Assembly (NCBI GenBank): GCA_002840645.1
Contig: PHBO01000018.1
Span: 1-42,805 of the forward strand
DNA length: 42,805 nt
Direction of reading: 5' to 3'
Source: Candidatus Cloacimonetes bacterium HGW-Cloacimonetes-3
GTDB taxonomy: Bacteria > Cloacimonadota > Cloacimonadia > Cloacimonadales > Cloacimonadaceae
The notes beneath the pieces are model-generated. The model was not told the DNA's origin. It made no database searches and saw nothing but the letters and a program-made list of their open reading frames with translations. This document shows positions 25,403 to 33,726 of this stretch, piece by piece; within the stretch, counting starts at the first letter, position 1, and every line of letters starts with the position of its first letter. The position numbers were made by a program, and so were the translations under genes.

Positions 25403-27176
25403 AAGCTACTCCCACGCCTACCGTCCCAAGCCCATTGTGAACGCCTACCACAGGGGAAAGGGAAGTTATATATGCCGGTTTCTTGCCGATAAGTTTGCTT
25501 AGACGCATGGCATATTCTTCAGCCCTGTCCAAAGCATCGGCATGCACAATAGCATATTCCCAAACCTGTTTGTGCTTCAATTCGTTTGCAATCATAGCAA
25601 TAATCCTGTTCATATTACTGCGTCGGGAAAAGCTTTTACCTATCGGTAAGGCATTCCCTTCTTTATCCAGAGACACAATCGGCTTCAAATTCAGCAAGGC
25701 GGCTACCATGCCCGTAAGTGGCTTCACCCTGCCTCCACGCACCATGTATTTTAAAGTATTGATGTCAGTTAATATCCTGGTGTTATCAATCCACTTTTCG
25801 CTATTGGCAACGATATCTTCAAAACTCATCCCTTCGTCCACGGCTCTGGCAATGCGAAGCACCACCAATCCTTCCGTAACCGATAACTGCCGTGAGTTTA
25901 TCACAGCCACTTTATCATTCTTACGCTGCTTTGCCAGTGACAGGGCATTCTGATACACTCCGCTGAGGCGATCGGAGATAAACACCGCAATGCTCTTCTC
26001 GTAATGCGCCGCAGTGAAATCCACAACTTCTTTCAATAACATTGGTGAAGGCTGCGAGCTTACCGGATGTGCTCTGTCTCTTTTCAACAGTTTGTAAAAA
26101 CCCTCTGCCTTCAGGGTAAGCCTATCCAGATAATGCCTTTGTCTAAAAGCAATACCGAAGGGCACCCGGGCAATCTGATATGCGTCCAGCATCTCTTCCG
26201 GCAAATCGCAAGCCGTATCGGTGATAATCCCAATTTGTTTGTTACGGCTGTTACCTATCTGATATTGACGCAACATGTCATCCACTTTCACGTAGCTGAT
26301 CTCACTTAGTTTCAGTAGCGCATCGTAAACCTTATCAGGCTCGCTGGTATGAATATGAAGATGCAGGTTTTCCTTCGCTCCTGCCAGAATAACTGAGTCT
26401 CCATAGCCGCCAATAATCCCTTTCACAGAAGTAAGAGCGCAAGTGCAGTTCTTTAATATCACTTCCATGCAATATCTGTTTTCTCCCGGGGCTTCGGTGT
26501 GCACTTCCGAAAAGCTGAGTGTTTCCGCGGGTTCCGCCCTAAAGCTCTGCTCCCGCAATGAACCTTTATGGATAAAGTTCACCACTCCTTCCAGAAAATA
26601 CACAAAACCACTCGCTCCCGCATCCACTACCCCCGCATCAGCAAGCACTTTCAGCTTTGCAGGTGTTTCCTGAAGTGATTTCTTTGCTGTTGCCAATGAA
26701 TCGGTTAGCAATTGGATAAAGTCTGTTGTTTTCCCGCTTTGCTCCAGCAGATTATCTGCCCACTCACGTATAACGGTTAGCATCGTGCCTTCCACGGGAT
26801 TCATCAGCGAATCGTACATGCCCCTTACCGCTTTATGTGCACTTTCGGCAAAATGCTTTACTGTCAACATCTTGTATTCGGGCAGTTCCCTGCTTAAACC
26901 GTGCAAATACTGTGCAAAGATGATTCCTGAATTACCTCTGGCACCAGTTAGCGCAGAGTCCGCCACCGAATGCAGGGTCTCTTTCAGGGTTTTGCTGATT
27001 ATACATCGTGCCAGTATTGCCTGCATGGTCATGGCGAGGTTCAATCCCGTATCTGCATCAGCCACGGGATAAACGTTTATTTTATTTAGATAATCCTGAT
27101 GGCGGATTACTTCTTTGCCACCCGCAAGCAATCCACGGTAAAAGCGAAAGCCGTCCAGATAGCCTATTTTTGTCAT
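25386..27176 (-). CDS. DhaL (FakA-like) - DegV (FakB-like) fusion protein
   Basis: This is a 596-residue cytoplasmic protein joining two halves that are usually separate. Residues of about 1-200 are a DhaL/Dak2 nucleotide-binding domain with NVYPVADADTGLNL (Asp40 and Asp42 for Mg-ATP) and GARGNSGIIFAQYLHG. Residues of about 225-305 match the FakA C-terminal region (YCMEVIL...GDSVILAG...LHLHIHTSEPDKV). Residues of about 313-596 are a DegV fatty-acid-binding domain (GIITDTACDLP, SQPSP, SDRLSGVYQNA, RGGRVKPLTG). In Firmicutes FakA phosphorylates fatty acids bound to FakB; here kinase and carrier are one chain. It lies 3 bases after the lipocalin stop. Fatty-acid phosphorylation is inferred from the family. 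Confidence 0.9.
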   Translation of the reverse strand: MTKIGYLDGFRFYRGLLAGGKEVIRHQDYLNKINVYPVADADTGLNLAMTMQAILARCIISKTLKETLHSVADSALTGARGNSGIIFAQYLHGLSRELPEYKMLTVKHFAESAHKAVRGMYDSLMNPVEGTMLTVIREWADNLLEQSGKTTDFIQLLTDSLATAKKSLQETPAKLKVLADAGVVDAGASGFVYFLEGVVNFIHKGSLREQSFRAEPAETLSFSEVHTEAPGENRYCMEVILKNCTCALTSVKGIIGGYGDSVILAGAKENLHLHIHTSEPDKVYDALLKLSEISYVKVDDMLRQYQIGNSRNKQIGIITDTACDLPEEMLDAYQIARVPFGIAFRQRHYLDRLTLKAEGFYKLLKRDRAHPVSSQPSPMLLKEVVDFTAAHYEKSIAVFISDRLSGVYQNALSLAKQRKNDKVAVINSRQLSVTEGLVVLRIARAVDEGMSFEDIVANSEKWIDNTRILTDINTLKYMVRGGRVKPLTGMVAALLNLKPIVSLDKEGNALPIGKSFSRRSNMNRIIAMIANELKHKQVWEYAIVHADALDRAEEYAMRLSKLIGKKPAYITSLSPVVGVHNGLGTVGVGVAYDIPS

Positions 27177-27179
27177 ATA

Positions 27180-27689
27180 TTACCACTTCTGAGGCATTTT
27201 TACGATTTTCTGGGTATTATACCCGTCCTCAGCCAATTTCTTTAGTATCTTTGCGTATTCTTCTGCCGGCATTTCCGGGGTTCGGCTCATAATCCACACG
27301 AATTTCCGGCTGGGAATCCCGATTGCAGTGTAGCGATATTCTTCATCCAGATACACGATGAGGTATTTTGACCAAAATGGCTTAAACAATTGAATCCGCC
27401 ATTCCGCGTTGGTAACCTTGTTAAATACTTTTCCCCGGGGGCGCATAATCTTTTCTTTTCCATCGGGTTTGCCTTTGCGAAACTTGTAGATAACATCTAT
27501 GCTTCCATCTTTGTTCAGGGTATAGCTTTCTATCCCATTCACCGCGTTTTTCTCAATAGGGTTAGGCAGAATGGCAATAACATACCAATCCCCCATAAAC
27601 CTCTCCAGTTCAACTCTTGCCACGGTGTTAATATCCTTGCTGCACCCTGCAAGTGCCAGCAGGATTAATAGCAGCATTATCGCCTGCAT
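27180..27689 (-). CDS. blc: Lipocalin lipoprotein (Blc-like)
   Basis: This is a 169-residue outer-membrane lipoprotein with the lipobox LALAGC (Cys16). The lipocalin marker GDWY is at about 33-36 with IAILPNPIEKNAVNGIESY after it, and a conserved second strand LDEEYRYTAIGIPSRKFVWI and MPAEEYAKIL follow, as in bacterial Blc. Family members bind lysophospholipids or fatty acids. The ATG overlaps the stop of the glutathione peroxidase gene (TGATG), a sign of translational coupling. The position beside a fatty-acid kinase fusion and a peroxidase suggests a role in membrane-lipid maintenance. Confidence 0.9.
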   Translation of the reverse strand: MQAIMLLLILLALAGCSKDINTVARVELERFMGDWYVIAILPNPIEKNAVNGIESYTLNKDGSIDVIYKFRKGKPDGKEKIMRPRGKVFNKVTNAEWRIQLFKPFWSKYLIVYLDEEYRYTAIGIPSRKFVWIMSRTPEMPAEEYAKILKKLAEDGYNTQKIVKMPQKW

Positions 27690-28258
27690 CACTTTAGTGC
27701 CTTCTCAATTGCAGCAATCACGTCTTTATCCTGCGGGTTAGTAGCAGAAGAGTATCTATCCAGAATCTCGCCATTTCTGCCGATTAAGAACTTGTTGAAA
27801 TTCCAGCTTATCTTACCGCTGTGCTTCGGGTTGCTGCTCTTTTCCGTTAAGTATTTGTACAGGGGATGGATTTTTTTACCCCGTACCGAGATCTTGGCAA
27901 ACACAGGAAAGCTTACGCCGAAATTAAGCCGGCAGAAGTTCTGAATCTCTTCATCACTGCCAGGTTCCTGATTCATGAAGTTATTCGCAGGAAAGCCCAG
28001 TACCACAAAGCCATCTTTCCCAAAGCGGTCGTATAACGCCTGCAGGTCATCATACTGCTTGGTGAAGCCGCATTTGCTGGCTGTATTTACTATCAGCAGC
28101 ACTTTCCCTTTGTAGCTTTCCAGCTTTATCTCGCTACCATCCGTCTTTTGCACGTTTATATCATATAACTGTGTTGAATAAACCATGTTAATCCCTCCTG
28201 CTAAAAGCATAATAGCCATGATTACAAGTATCTTTTTTATCTCTATGTGTTTCATCAT
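27689..28258 (-). CDS. Glutathione-peroxidase-family thiol peroxidase with signal peptide
   Basis: This is a 189-residue peroxidase of the Cys type, N-terminal signal or anchor at about 1-28. The peroxidatic Cys63 is in NTASKCGFT. The tetrad Trp is present in ISWNFNKFLI, with Asn next to it. The segment usually written FPCNQF...QEPG reads FPANNFMNQEPG, so the second Cys is Ala and the tetrad Gln is Asn. It probably reduces lipid or hydrogen peroxide outside the cytoplasm using a thiol donor. The start at 28258 follows a perfect AGGAGG; an in-frame ATG at 28282 lies upstream of that site and was rejected. It is first in the operon with lipocalin, DhaL-DegV and DUF1295 genes. Confidence 0.9.
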   Translation of the reverse strand: MMKHIEIKKILVIMAIMLLAGGINMVYSTQLYDINVQKTDGSEIKLESYKGKVLLIVNTASKCGFTKQYDDLQALYDRFGKDGFVVLGFPANNFMNQEPGSDEEIQNFCRLNFGVSFPVFAKISVRGKKIHPLYKYLTEKSSNPKHSGKISWNFNKFLIGRNGEILDRYSSATNPQDKDVIAAIEKALK

Positions 28259-28398
28259 CTTAATCCTCCTATGTTTATACATAAACTAAGTGGTTATTCC
28301 TGCTAAGCAAGATAGGATAGAGATATGAAGATTACTGTTGACAAATTAGCTGACGATCCACATTCATAGTACAAACATAAACAACCTTGGAGATAATT

Positions 28399-30507
28399 AT
28401 GCTGAAAGCCGATTGCAAAAAGAAAAACAGCAGTTATGCCTTACTATCTTTTAACCGCAGTTCCATGCGGGACAAACTACCTCAGGATGTATATTTTGCG
28501 TTACTGAAGACGATAGAAAAGAACGAACCCCTAAATCCCAAGCTTGCCAATGCAATTGCCCACGGCATGAAGGAATGGGCTATTGAGCTGGGTGCCACCC
28601 ATTACACGCATTGGTTTCAGCCTTTGACAGGTTTTACCGCCGAGAAGCACGATTCCTTTTTAACCATTGATCTCGATGGTGATGTGTTCGAACGCTTCAG
28701 CGGCAATCAGCTCATCATGAGCGAGCCGGATGCATCTTCCTTCCCCAGCGGCGGGATGCGCTCCACTTTTGAAGCAAGGGGCTACACCGCCTGGGATCCC
28801 TCCAGTCCTGCGTTTATCCTTATTTCCGGTACCGATGCAACACTTTGCATACCATCCCTATTTTTCTCCTATTATGGAGAAGCTCTGGACGAGAAAACAC
28901 CCCTGCTGCGTTCCTGTGAAGCCCTTTCCAAAGCGGCAGTAAACCTGTTGCACCTGCTTGGCAAAACCGAGATTACTCACGTTGATCCCATGGTGGGTGC
29001 CGAACAGGAATTCTTTCTGGTGGATTATGAGCTGTTCAAGCAACGCCCGGACTTATTATTCTGCGGCAGAACGCTCATCGGCATGCAGCCGCCCAAGGGA
29101 CAGCAGCTGGAAGACCATTATTTCGGTGCTATCCCCCAACAGGTGATGGAGTTTCTGGAAACTCTGGAGAATCAGGCAACATTACTGGGCATTCCCATCA
29201 AGACCCGCCACAACGAAGTGGCACCGCAGCAGTTCGAAGTGGCTTGTTTGCACGAGCATGCCAATATCGCCTGCGATCATAACCTGCTGCTGATGGAGCT
29301 GATGCGGAGGAGTGCGGTGGAACACGGGCTGAAGCTATTGTTGCACGAAAAGCCCTTTGCCGGCGTGAACGGCTCCGGTAAGCACAATAACTGGTCTCTG
29401 CGTGATTCTGCGGGTAACAACCTGCTTGATCCCGGCTCGGAACCCAAAGCCAATCTGCAATTCCTGCTCTTTTTGGTTGCAGTGGTTAAAGCGGTTCACG
29501 ACCATGCCGATCTCTTTAAAGCTTCGGTTGCCTCGGCAGGAAATGATCACCGTCTGGGGGCTTGCGAAGCTCCTCCGTCCATCATTTCCGTGTTTTTGGG
29601 TAAGCAACTGGATGAAATCCTCAGCAAAATAGAGCAGGACGAAAAGCACTATCAGAGCGAAGCTAATTTCGTGGACCTGGGCTTAAGCCGCCTGCCGCGC
29701 ATCCTTATTGACAATACTGACCGCAACCGCACTTCTCCCTTTGCCTTCACCGGTAACAAGTTTGAGTTCCGCGCCGTGCCTTCTTCCATACCCCTCGGTT
29801 TCCCCAATACCGTGCTAAACCTGGCAGTGGCGGATTCTATTAACCAGATCTGCACCCTGCTGGAGACCAACTTACAGACTGCGGATAGCGAACAAACTGC
29901 CATCATGCAGACCATTAAGCACTTTATCAGCGAATCCAAGCCCATCCGCTATGAGGGTGATAACTACATCAGTTCCTGGCAGGAGGAAGCATGTGAACGC
30001 AAATTGAATAACTCCAGCAACGCTCCTTCTGCTCTGCTAGCCCTGATATCCGAATCCACCTCGTCGCTGTTTGATAAATACAGCGTGCTGACCCATACAG
30101 AATTGGAAGCACGCTACCGGATTAAACTTGACCAATACATCAAACAGCTTAGCATCGAGGCAAACACCCTGCTGCACCTCATCAGAGGCTATTTGATCCC
30201 CTCAGCACTCAGTTATCTTCATCTGCATGCCGTGCCGGAAACCTGTTCTGACAGTGTGAAAGCATGTTACAAGAGCGTTGACAGTGTATTAGTAAATCTT
30301 ATTGCCCAGACTGAAAAGCTTGAAGACGATTTGGTGCAGATTAGCACTTTTGATAATGATGTTCAGCAAGCGGATTACTTCGCCAGTTCCATTACCAGCC
30401 ACATGCTTTCCTGCCGTACTTTCTGTGATGTACTGGAACTAAAACTGGGAAAGAAACTATATCCCATGCCCAGTTATCATGATTTACTGTTCTCGTTCAT
30501 CAAATGA
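28399..30507 (+). CDS. glnN: Type III glutamine synthetase
   Basis: This is a 702-residue enzyme forming glutamine from glutamate, ammonia and ATP. The size and motifs are those of the type III form: FPSGGMRSTFEARGYTAWDP near 118, VGAEQEFFLVD near 197, NGSGKHNNWSLRD near 318 and NRTSPFAFTGNKFEFRA near 440, with the long C-terminal helical region. Type III enzymes are common in Bacteroidetes and related anaerobes. The ATG at 28399 follows TTGGAG; a TTG at 28387 is a poorer option. It is transcribed away from the peroxidase operon. A TTGACA box at 28338-28343 may be part of its promoter. Confidence 0.95.
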   Translation: MLKADCKKKNSSYALLSFNRSSMRDKLPQDVYFALLKTIEKNEPLNPKLANAIAHGMKEWAIELGATHYTHWFQPLTGFTAEKHDSFLTIDLDGDVFERFSGNQLIMSEPDASSFPSGGMRSTFEARGYTAWDPSSPAFILISGTDATLCIPSLFFSYYGEALDEKTPLLRSCEALSKAAVNLLHLLGKTEITHVDPMVGAEQEFFLVDYELFKQRPDLLFCGRTLIGMQPPKGQQLEDHYFGAIPQQVMEFLETLENQATLLGIPIKTRHNEVAPQQFEVACLHEHANIACDHNLLLMELMRRSAVEHGLKLLLHEKPFAGVNGSGKHNNWSLRDSAGNNLLDPGSEPKANLQFLLFLVAVVKAVHDHADLFKASVASAGNDHRLGACEAPPSIISVFLGKQLDEILSKIEQDEKHYQSEANFVDLGLSRLPRILIDNTDRNRTSPFAFTGNKFEFRAVPSSIPLGFPNTVLNLAVADSINQICTLLETNLQTADSEQTAIMQTIKHFISESKPIRYEGDNYISSWQEEACERKLNNSSNAPSALLALISESTSSLFDKYSVLTHTELEARYRIKLDQYIKQLSIEANTLLHLIRGYLIPSALSYLHLHAVPETCSDSVKACYKSVDSVLVNLIAQTEKLEDDLVQISTFDNDVQQADYFASSITSHMLSCRTFCDVLELKLGKKLYPMPSYHDLLFSFIK

Positions 30508-30647
30508 GGTGTATAGCGCTTGTTAATTGAGGAGATTTAGCCGGATATAGCCTTAAAACACTTATAAATGTATTATAACATGGATGCTGTAACCTGATAC
30601 CTCGAACCCGGCATCTCACTAACATCGTTTCTGCACAAATTGCCATA

Positions 30648-30716
30648 GCATTACGCATGAATTACGCATCTCATCCGTATTTCATGCGTAATGCATCCGT
30701 AATTCAAGCAAGGAAG
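30648..30716. repeat. 47-bp palindromic intergenic repeat, copy B (tail on right)
   Basis: The palindrome is 30648-30694: GCATTACGCATGAA and TTCATGCGTAATGC as perfect outer 14 bp, 22-nt arms in all, centre CTC, and the same mismatches at arm positions 15 and 20 as in the other copies. The tail ATCCGTAATTCAAGCAAGG continues on the right to 30716. It lies between convergent genes. Confidence 0.9.
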
Positions 30717-30878
30717 TTGCAATGCCAAATAATCCTGGACGGTTATGCCGTGCTTTAGCGTTTAGAAATCCATGAATGCCAAGATTAAAAGAGTAATCCA
30801 GTAGCTTGGTTTGCCGCATTGTGGCAGGAATGTCCAGGCACTATGGCAGCAGTAAATGGGGTGGCACAGCTTAAAACG

Positions 30879-30905
30879 CAAAAAGAGGGCGATAATACAT
30901 CGCCC
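30879..30905 (-). terminator. Intrinsic terminator of the minus-strand SBBP gene
   Basis: Read on the minus strand, GGGCGAT, loop GTATT and ATCGCCC form a 7-bp GC-rich stem followed directly by TCTTTTTGC. It begins 15 bases after the stop codon of the gene at 30921-33242. Confidence 0.75.
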
Positions 30906-30920
30906 CCTGTTTGCCTTAGA

Positions 30921-33242
30921 TTATTTAACAAGTGAGAGCTTGCCGGTGGCATTGTAATTGCCGCTATTCATGCGGTATAAATATATTCCGCTTCCCATCT
31001 CAATTCCATTGCTGTCTCTTCCGTCCCAAACGAGATTGTAATAGCCGGGCACACAGTGTTTATTCTGTAAGGTTTTTACCTTTTGACCTTTTAAGTTGTA
31101 AATCTCAATCTTCACATCTGCCTCCACGGCAAGGTCATAACGGATGCTTACCTGGGGATTAAACGGATTGGGATAAGCTTTCAAGAGCTTTGTATGCGAA
31201 GGGATTGGTGGAAGATCGGGATTAGACTCCGGATCGGTCAGGGTTATGCTGAGCGGACCGAAATATTCGCTCTCTCCTGACAGGCTAAGGCTTTCCAGCC
31301 AATAGTAGTAAGTAGTATTAAGTATTGCTTCAGCATCAAGATAGCTGTATCTAATCTGACTGCCAAGGTGTGTTCCCTCGTTAATTGGGCTGGGATTTAT
31401 CAGGACGGCGGAATGAAGATAATTCTCTTCGCTGCGCAGAACATTATAGCCTGCATGATTCGTTTCAGATTCTACCACCCACTGCAGATTTACCTGCATA
31501 TCGGCATTTAAGATTGCGGCAAAGGAGCTAAGCTCAATTGGCAAGGTGGGATCTTCGCCTCCCAGGATAATGGGTATGTTTCCTTTTGCGCCACCGAAAT
31601 CTACTTGATCGAACAGGATCAGACCCGTTACTCCATTCCTTTCATAGGCATGCCATTGCCCACCGAAGTAAGCAGCACCCCAGAGACGCGTTGTTTCTAT
31701 GGTAAAACTGCTGATTCCATAACCGGAGAGCCAATGAGATACATATTCTGCACCGGTGTTATTAATAAAGGGCAGAATGCCTGTCTCGGCGTTGTTTAGC
31801 CCGAATCCTTCAATCACGGTGACTGTAAACGGCTCACCCTCTATTTGCAAAAGGACTGGCAATAACAAGGGGAAAACATACACTGGGGAGAGCTTGGCAA
31901 TGAATGCATCTTCCACTCCGCTGGTGCTTAAGTTATGCACACCAAAATTGATGGGATTGAACCCTCTAAAATAACCCGTGACATAGCAATTAGCGGCACT
32001 ATCGATATCGATACCAAAGCCCCATTCCTCAGATGCTCCGCCTGCTCTTACCGCCCATTGCCAGGTGCCGGAATTGTCGATATACGCCACAAAGATGTCT
32101 TGCAAACCGTCACTGTTTAAGTGATGCTCACCAAAATCCGTGTTGTATGTGAACATACCGGTAACATAACAATTGCCGGCACTATCCGCAACAATATCCT
32201 GGCTTAGCTCCGTGTTTGCGTTGCCACCGCTTTCCACCCATTGCCAGGCACCGTCTGCACTCAATTTAGCTACAAACATGTCCGATGAACCCGCTGAACT
32301 CAAATCGTCACTGCCAAAAGTGGCATCGCCGTTAAAATACCCGGTTACATAGCAGTTATCGATACTATCGATCGAGATGCTTTCTCCACGATCCCGGATG
32401 TCCCCTCCGGCTCTTTGAGCCCATTGCCAGGTGCCGGATGAATTTATTTTGGCGATGAAGATGTCGTCCGATCCACTGCTGGTGAGGTTTGTAACCGTGA
32501 AGCTGGCAGTTCTGCTAAAGTAACCCGTGATGAAGCAAGTCCCGGCAGCATTCACGGCAATGCCATGTCCTCTGTCCTCTCCAGAGCTTCCGGCTTTTCT
32601 TGCCCATAACCAGCTACCGGAAGTACCGAGCTTGGCTACAAAGATGTCGTCGTCACCGCTACTACTGAGATTCGTAACGGTAAAATCTGCAGTTAATACA
32701 AAATATCCTGTTACATAGCAGTTACCGTCGCTATCCAAGTCAATACTCCGCCCTTGGTCTGAGCCGGTACTTCCGGCATGGGTTGCCCATAGCCAATTGC
32801 CGCTTGTACTCAGCTTGGCTACAAGTATATCGCTAGCTCCATTACTGGTGCGGGAGGGTAATCCTGCAAAATCGATTGTTCCGGCAAAAGAGCCGGTAAC
32901 ATAACAAGTTCCGCCTGGTGTAACCGCTATTCCATAGGCATGATCCCCGCTGCTGCCACCCGCTTTGGTAGCCCACTGCCAAGTTCCCGATGCATCCAGC
33001 TTGGCAACAAAGATGTCTGTACTACCGCTACTGATAAGTTCTGTTTCGCCAAAAGTGGCAGTTCCGGTAAAAGAACCGGTTACATAGCTATTGCCATCAC
33101 TATCAACAGCAATGCTATAGCCATAATCTGAGCTAATGCCACCGGCTTTTTCTGCCCAACTGAACGTGTGAGCAGCTGCAAATAAATGAAAACTAAAGTG
33201 ACATAGCGCAAGCAACACTATCGCTAAAATCTTCTTTTTCAT
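30921..33242 (-). CDS. Secreted SBBP seven-bladed propeller protein with T9SS-type sorting domain
   Basis: This is a 773-residue exported protein. The signal peptide is about 1-24. Seven SBBP-type repeats of about 61 residues (about 27-455) carry the same blade pattern as the protein at 460-2472: W-W-A-AGG, GNCYVTGYF, TATFG and DIFVAKL. A middle region (about 455-590) is unassigned, followed by an FN3-like domain (VNLQWVVESETNHAGYNVL). The C-terminus (about 687-773) is a type IX-like sorting domain: AYPNPFNPQVSIRYDL, IYNLKGQKVKTL, WDGRDSNGIEMGSGIYLYRM. It is therefore likely to be displayed on, or released from, the outer membrane. GGAGG precedes the ATG. A candidate TetR operator lies about 220 bases upstream. 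Confidence 0.9.
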   Translation of the reverse strand: MKKKILAIVLLALCHFSFHLFAAAHTFSWAEKAGGISSDYGYSIAVDSDGNSYVTGSFTGTATFGETELISSGSTDIFVAKLDASGTWQWATKAGGSSGDHAYGIAVTPGGTCYVTGSFAGTIDFAGLPSRTSNGASDILVAKLSTSGNWLWATHAGSTGSDQGRSIDLDSDGNCYVTGYFVLTADFTVTNLSSSGDDDIFVAKLGTSGSWLWARKAGSSGEDRGHGIAVNAAGTCFITGYFSRTASFTVTNLTSSGSDDIFIAKINSSGTWQWAQRAGGDIRDRGESISIDSIDNCYVTGYFNGDATFGSDDLSSAGSSDMFVAKLSADGAWQWVESGGNANTELSQDIVADSAGNCYVTGMFTYNTDFGEHHLNSDGLQDIFVAYIDNSGTWQWAVRAGGASEEWGFGIDIDSAANCYVTGYFRGFNPINFGVHNLSTSGVEDAFIAKLSPVYVFPLLLPVLLQIEGEPFTVTVIEGFGLNNAETGILPFINNTGAEYVSHWLSGYGISSFTIETTRLWGAAYFGGQWHAYERNGVTGLILFDQVDFGGAKGNIPIILGGEDPTLPIELSSFAAILNADMQVNLQWVVESETNHAGYNVLRSEENYLHSAVLINPSPINEGTHLGSQIRYSYLDAEAILNTTYYYWLESLSLSGESEYFGPLSITLTDPESNPDLPPIPSHTKLLKAYPNPFNPQVSIRYDLAVEADVKIEIYNLKGQKVKTLQNKHCVPGYYNLVWDGRDSNGIEMGSGIYLYRMNSGNYNATGKLSLVK

Positions 33243-33726
33243 GATTCCTCCATGAATATAGTATGGGGTTGTGGTATATGACCAATCCTGGGTAGCAAGC
33301 TTTCCGCATGGGAAAGATGAGAGATAATTGATGTGGTGCGGACGCAGATTGATTGATCCTGAATAAATACATTTCAGTAAAGCCTGTGAGCTTATTGGGG
33401 CTCAATATCATAAAAAACAACCAGTGGAGCAGAACTGAGACTTCATTGCATTCTCCTTTTGGAATGATTGTCATTCATTTCATCATAGCTTATACATTTC
33501 ATATCAACGAGCTAATGTCATTCTGAACAGAGTATGTTTTGAAGTCAAGAACTATTTTTCCGTATATCGGATTAGTTTCCACTGATTCATTATACTAAAC
33601 AGTTCAGAGAGGAAAGAGATTTAAGAATTTGTTTGACAAATATCAGGATGTAATGCACCATGAAATCAATCAAGTAATTTAGGAAACTGAGGTTATTTAT
33701 ATGGCTTATAGATATATGGTAACATC
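33243..33726. other. Divergent intergenic region between SBBP gene and comM-like gene
   Basis: No gene is seen. It separates two divergently read genes and must hold both promoters. A palindrome resembling the tetR operator is at 33462-33476. TTGACA occurs at 33634-33639, about 88 bases before the comM-like start, without a clear -10 box. The comM-like ATG has no strong ribosome site. Confidence 0.5.
33462..33476. promoter_or_regulatory. Second candidate TetR-type operator
   Basis: GAATGA-TTG-TCATTC is a 15-bp palindrome identical at 12 of 15 positions to the one in front of tetR (2763-2777). It lies about 220 bases upstream of the minus-strand propeller gene. It could link that gene to the same regulator; this rests on sequence similarity only. 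Confidence 0.35.

Larger units (their letters stand above)
30508..30920. other. Intergenic region between convergent genes: repeat copy B and terminator
   Basis: No gene is seen. The 47-bp palindrome copy B is at 30648-30694 with its tail to 30716, and a terminator of the minus-strand gene lies at 30879-30905 (both listed separately). The remaining sequence shows no recognisable signal. Confidence 0.6.

Noticed and set aside
30570-30625. Possible tRNA T-loop (GGTTCGA) on the minus strand
   Set aside because: The flanking five bases do not pair and no acceptor, D or anticodon arms could be found.
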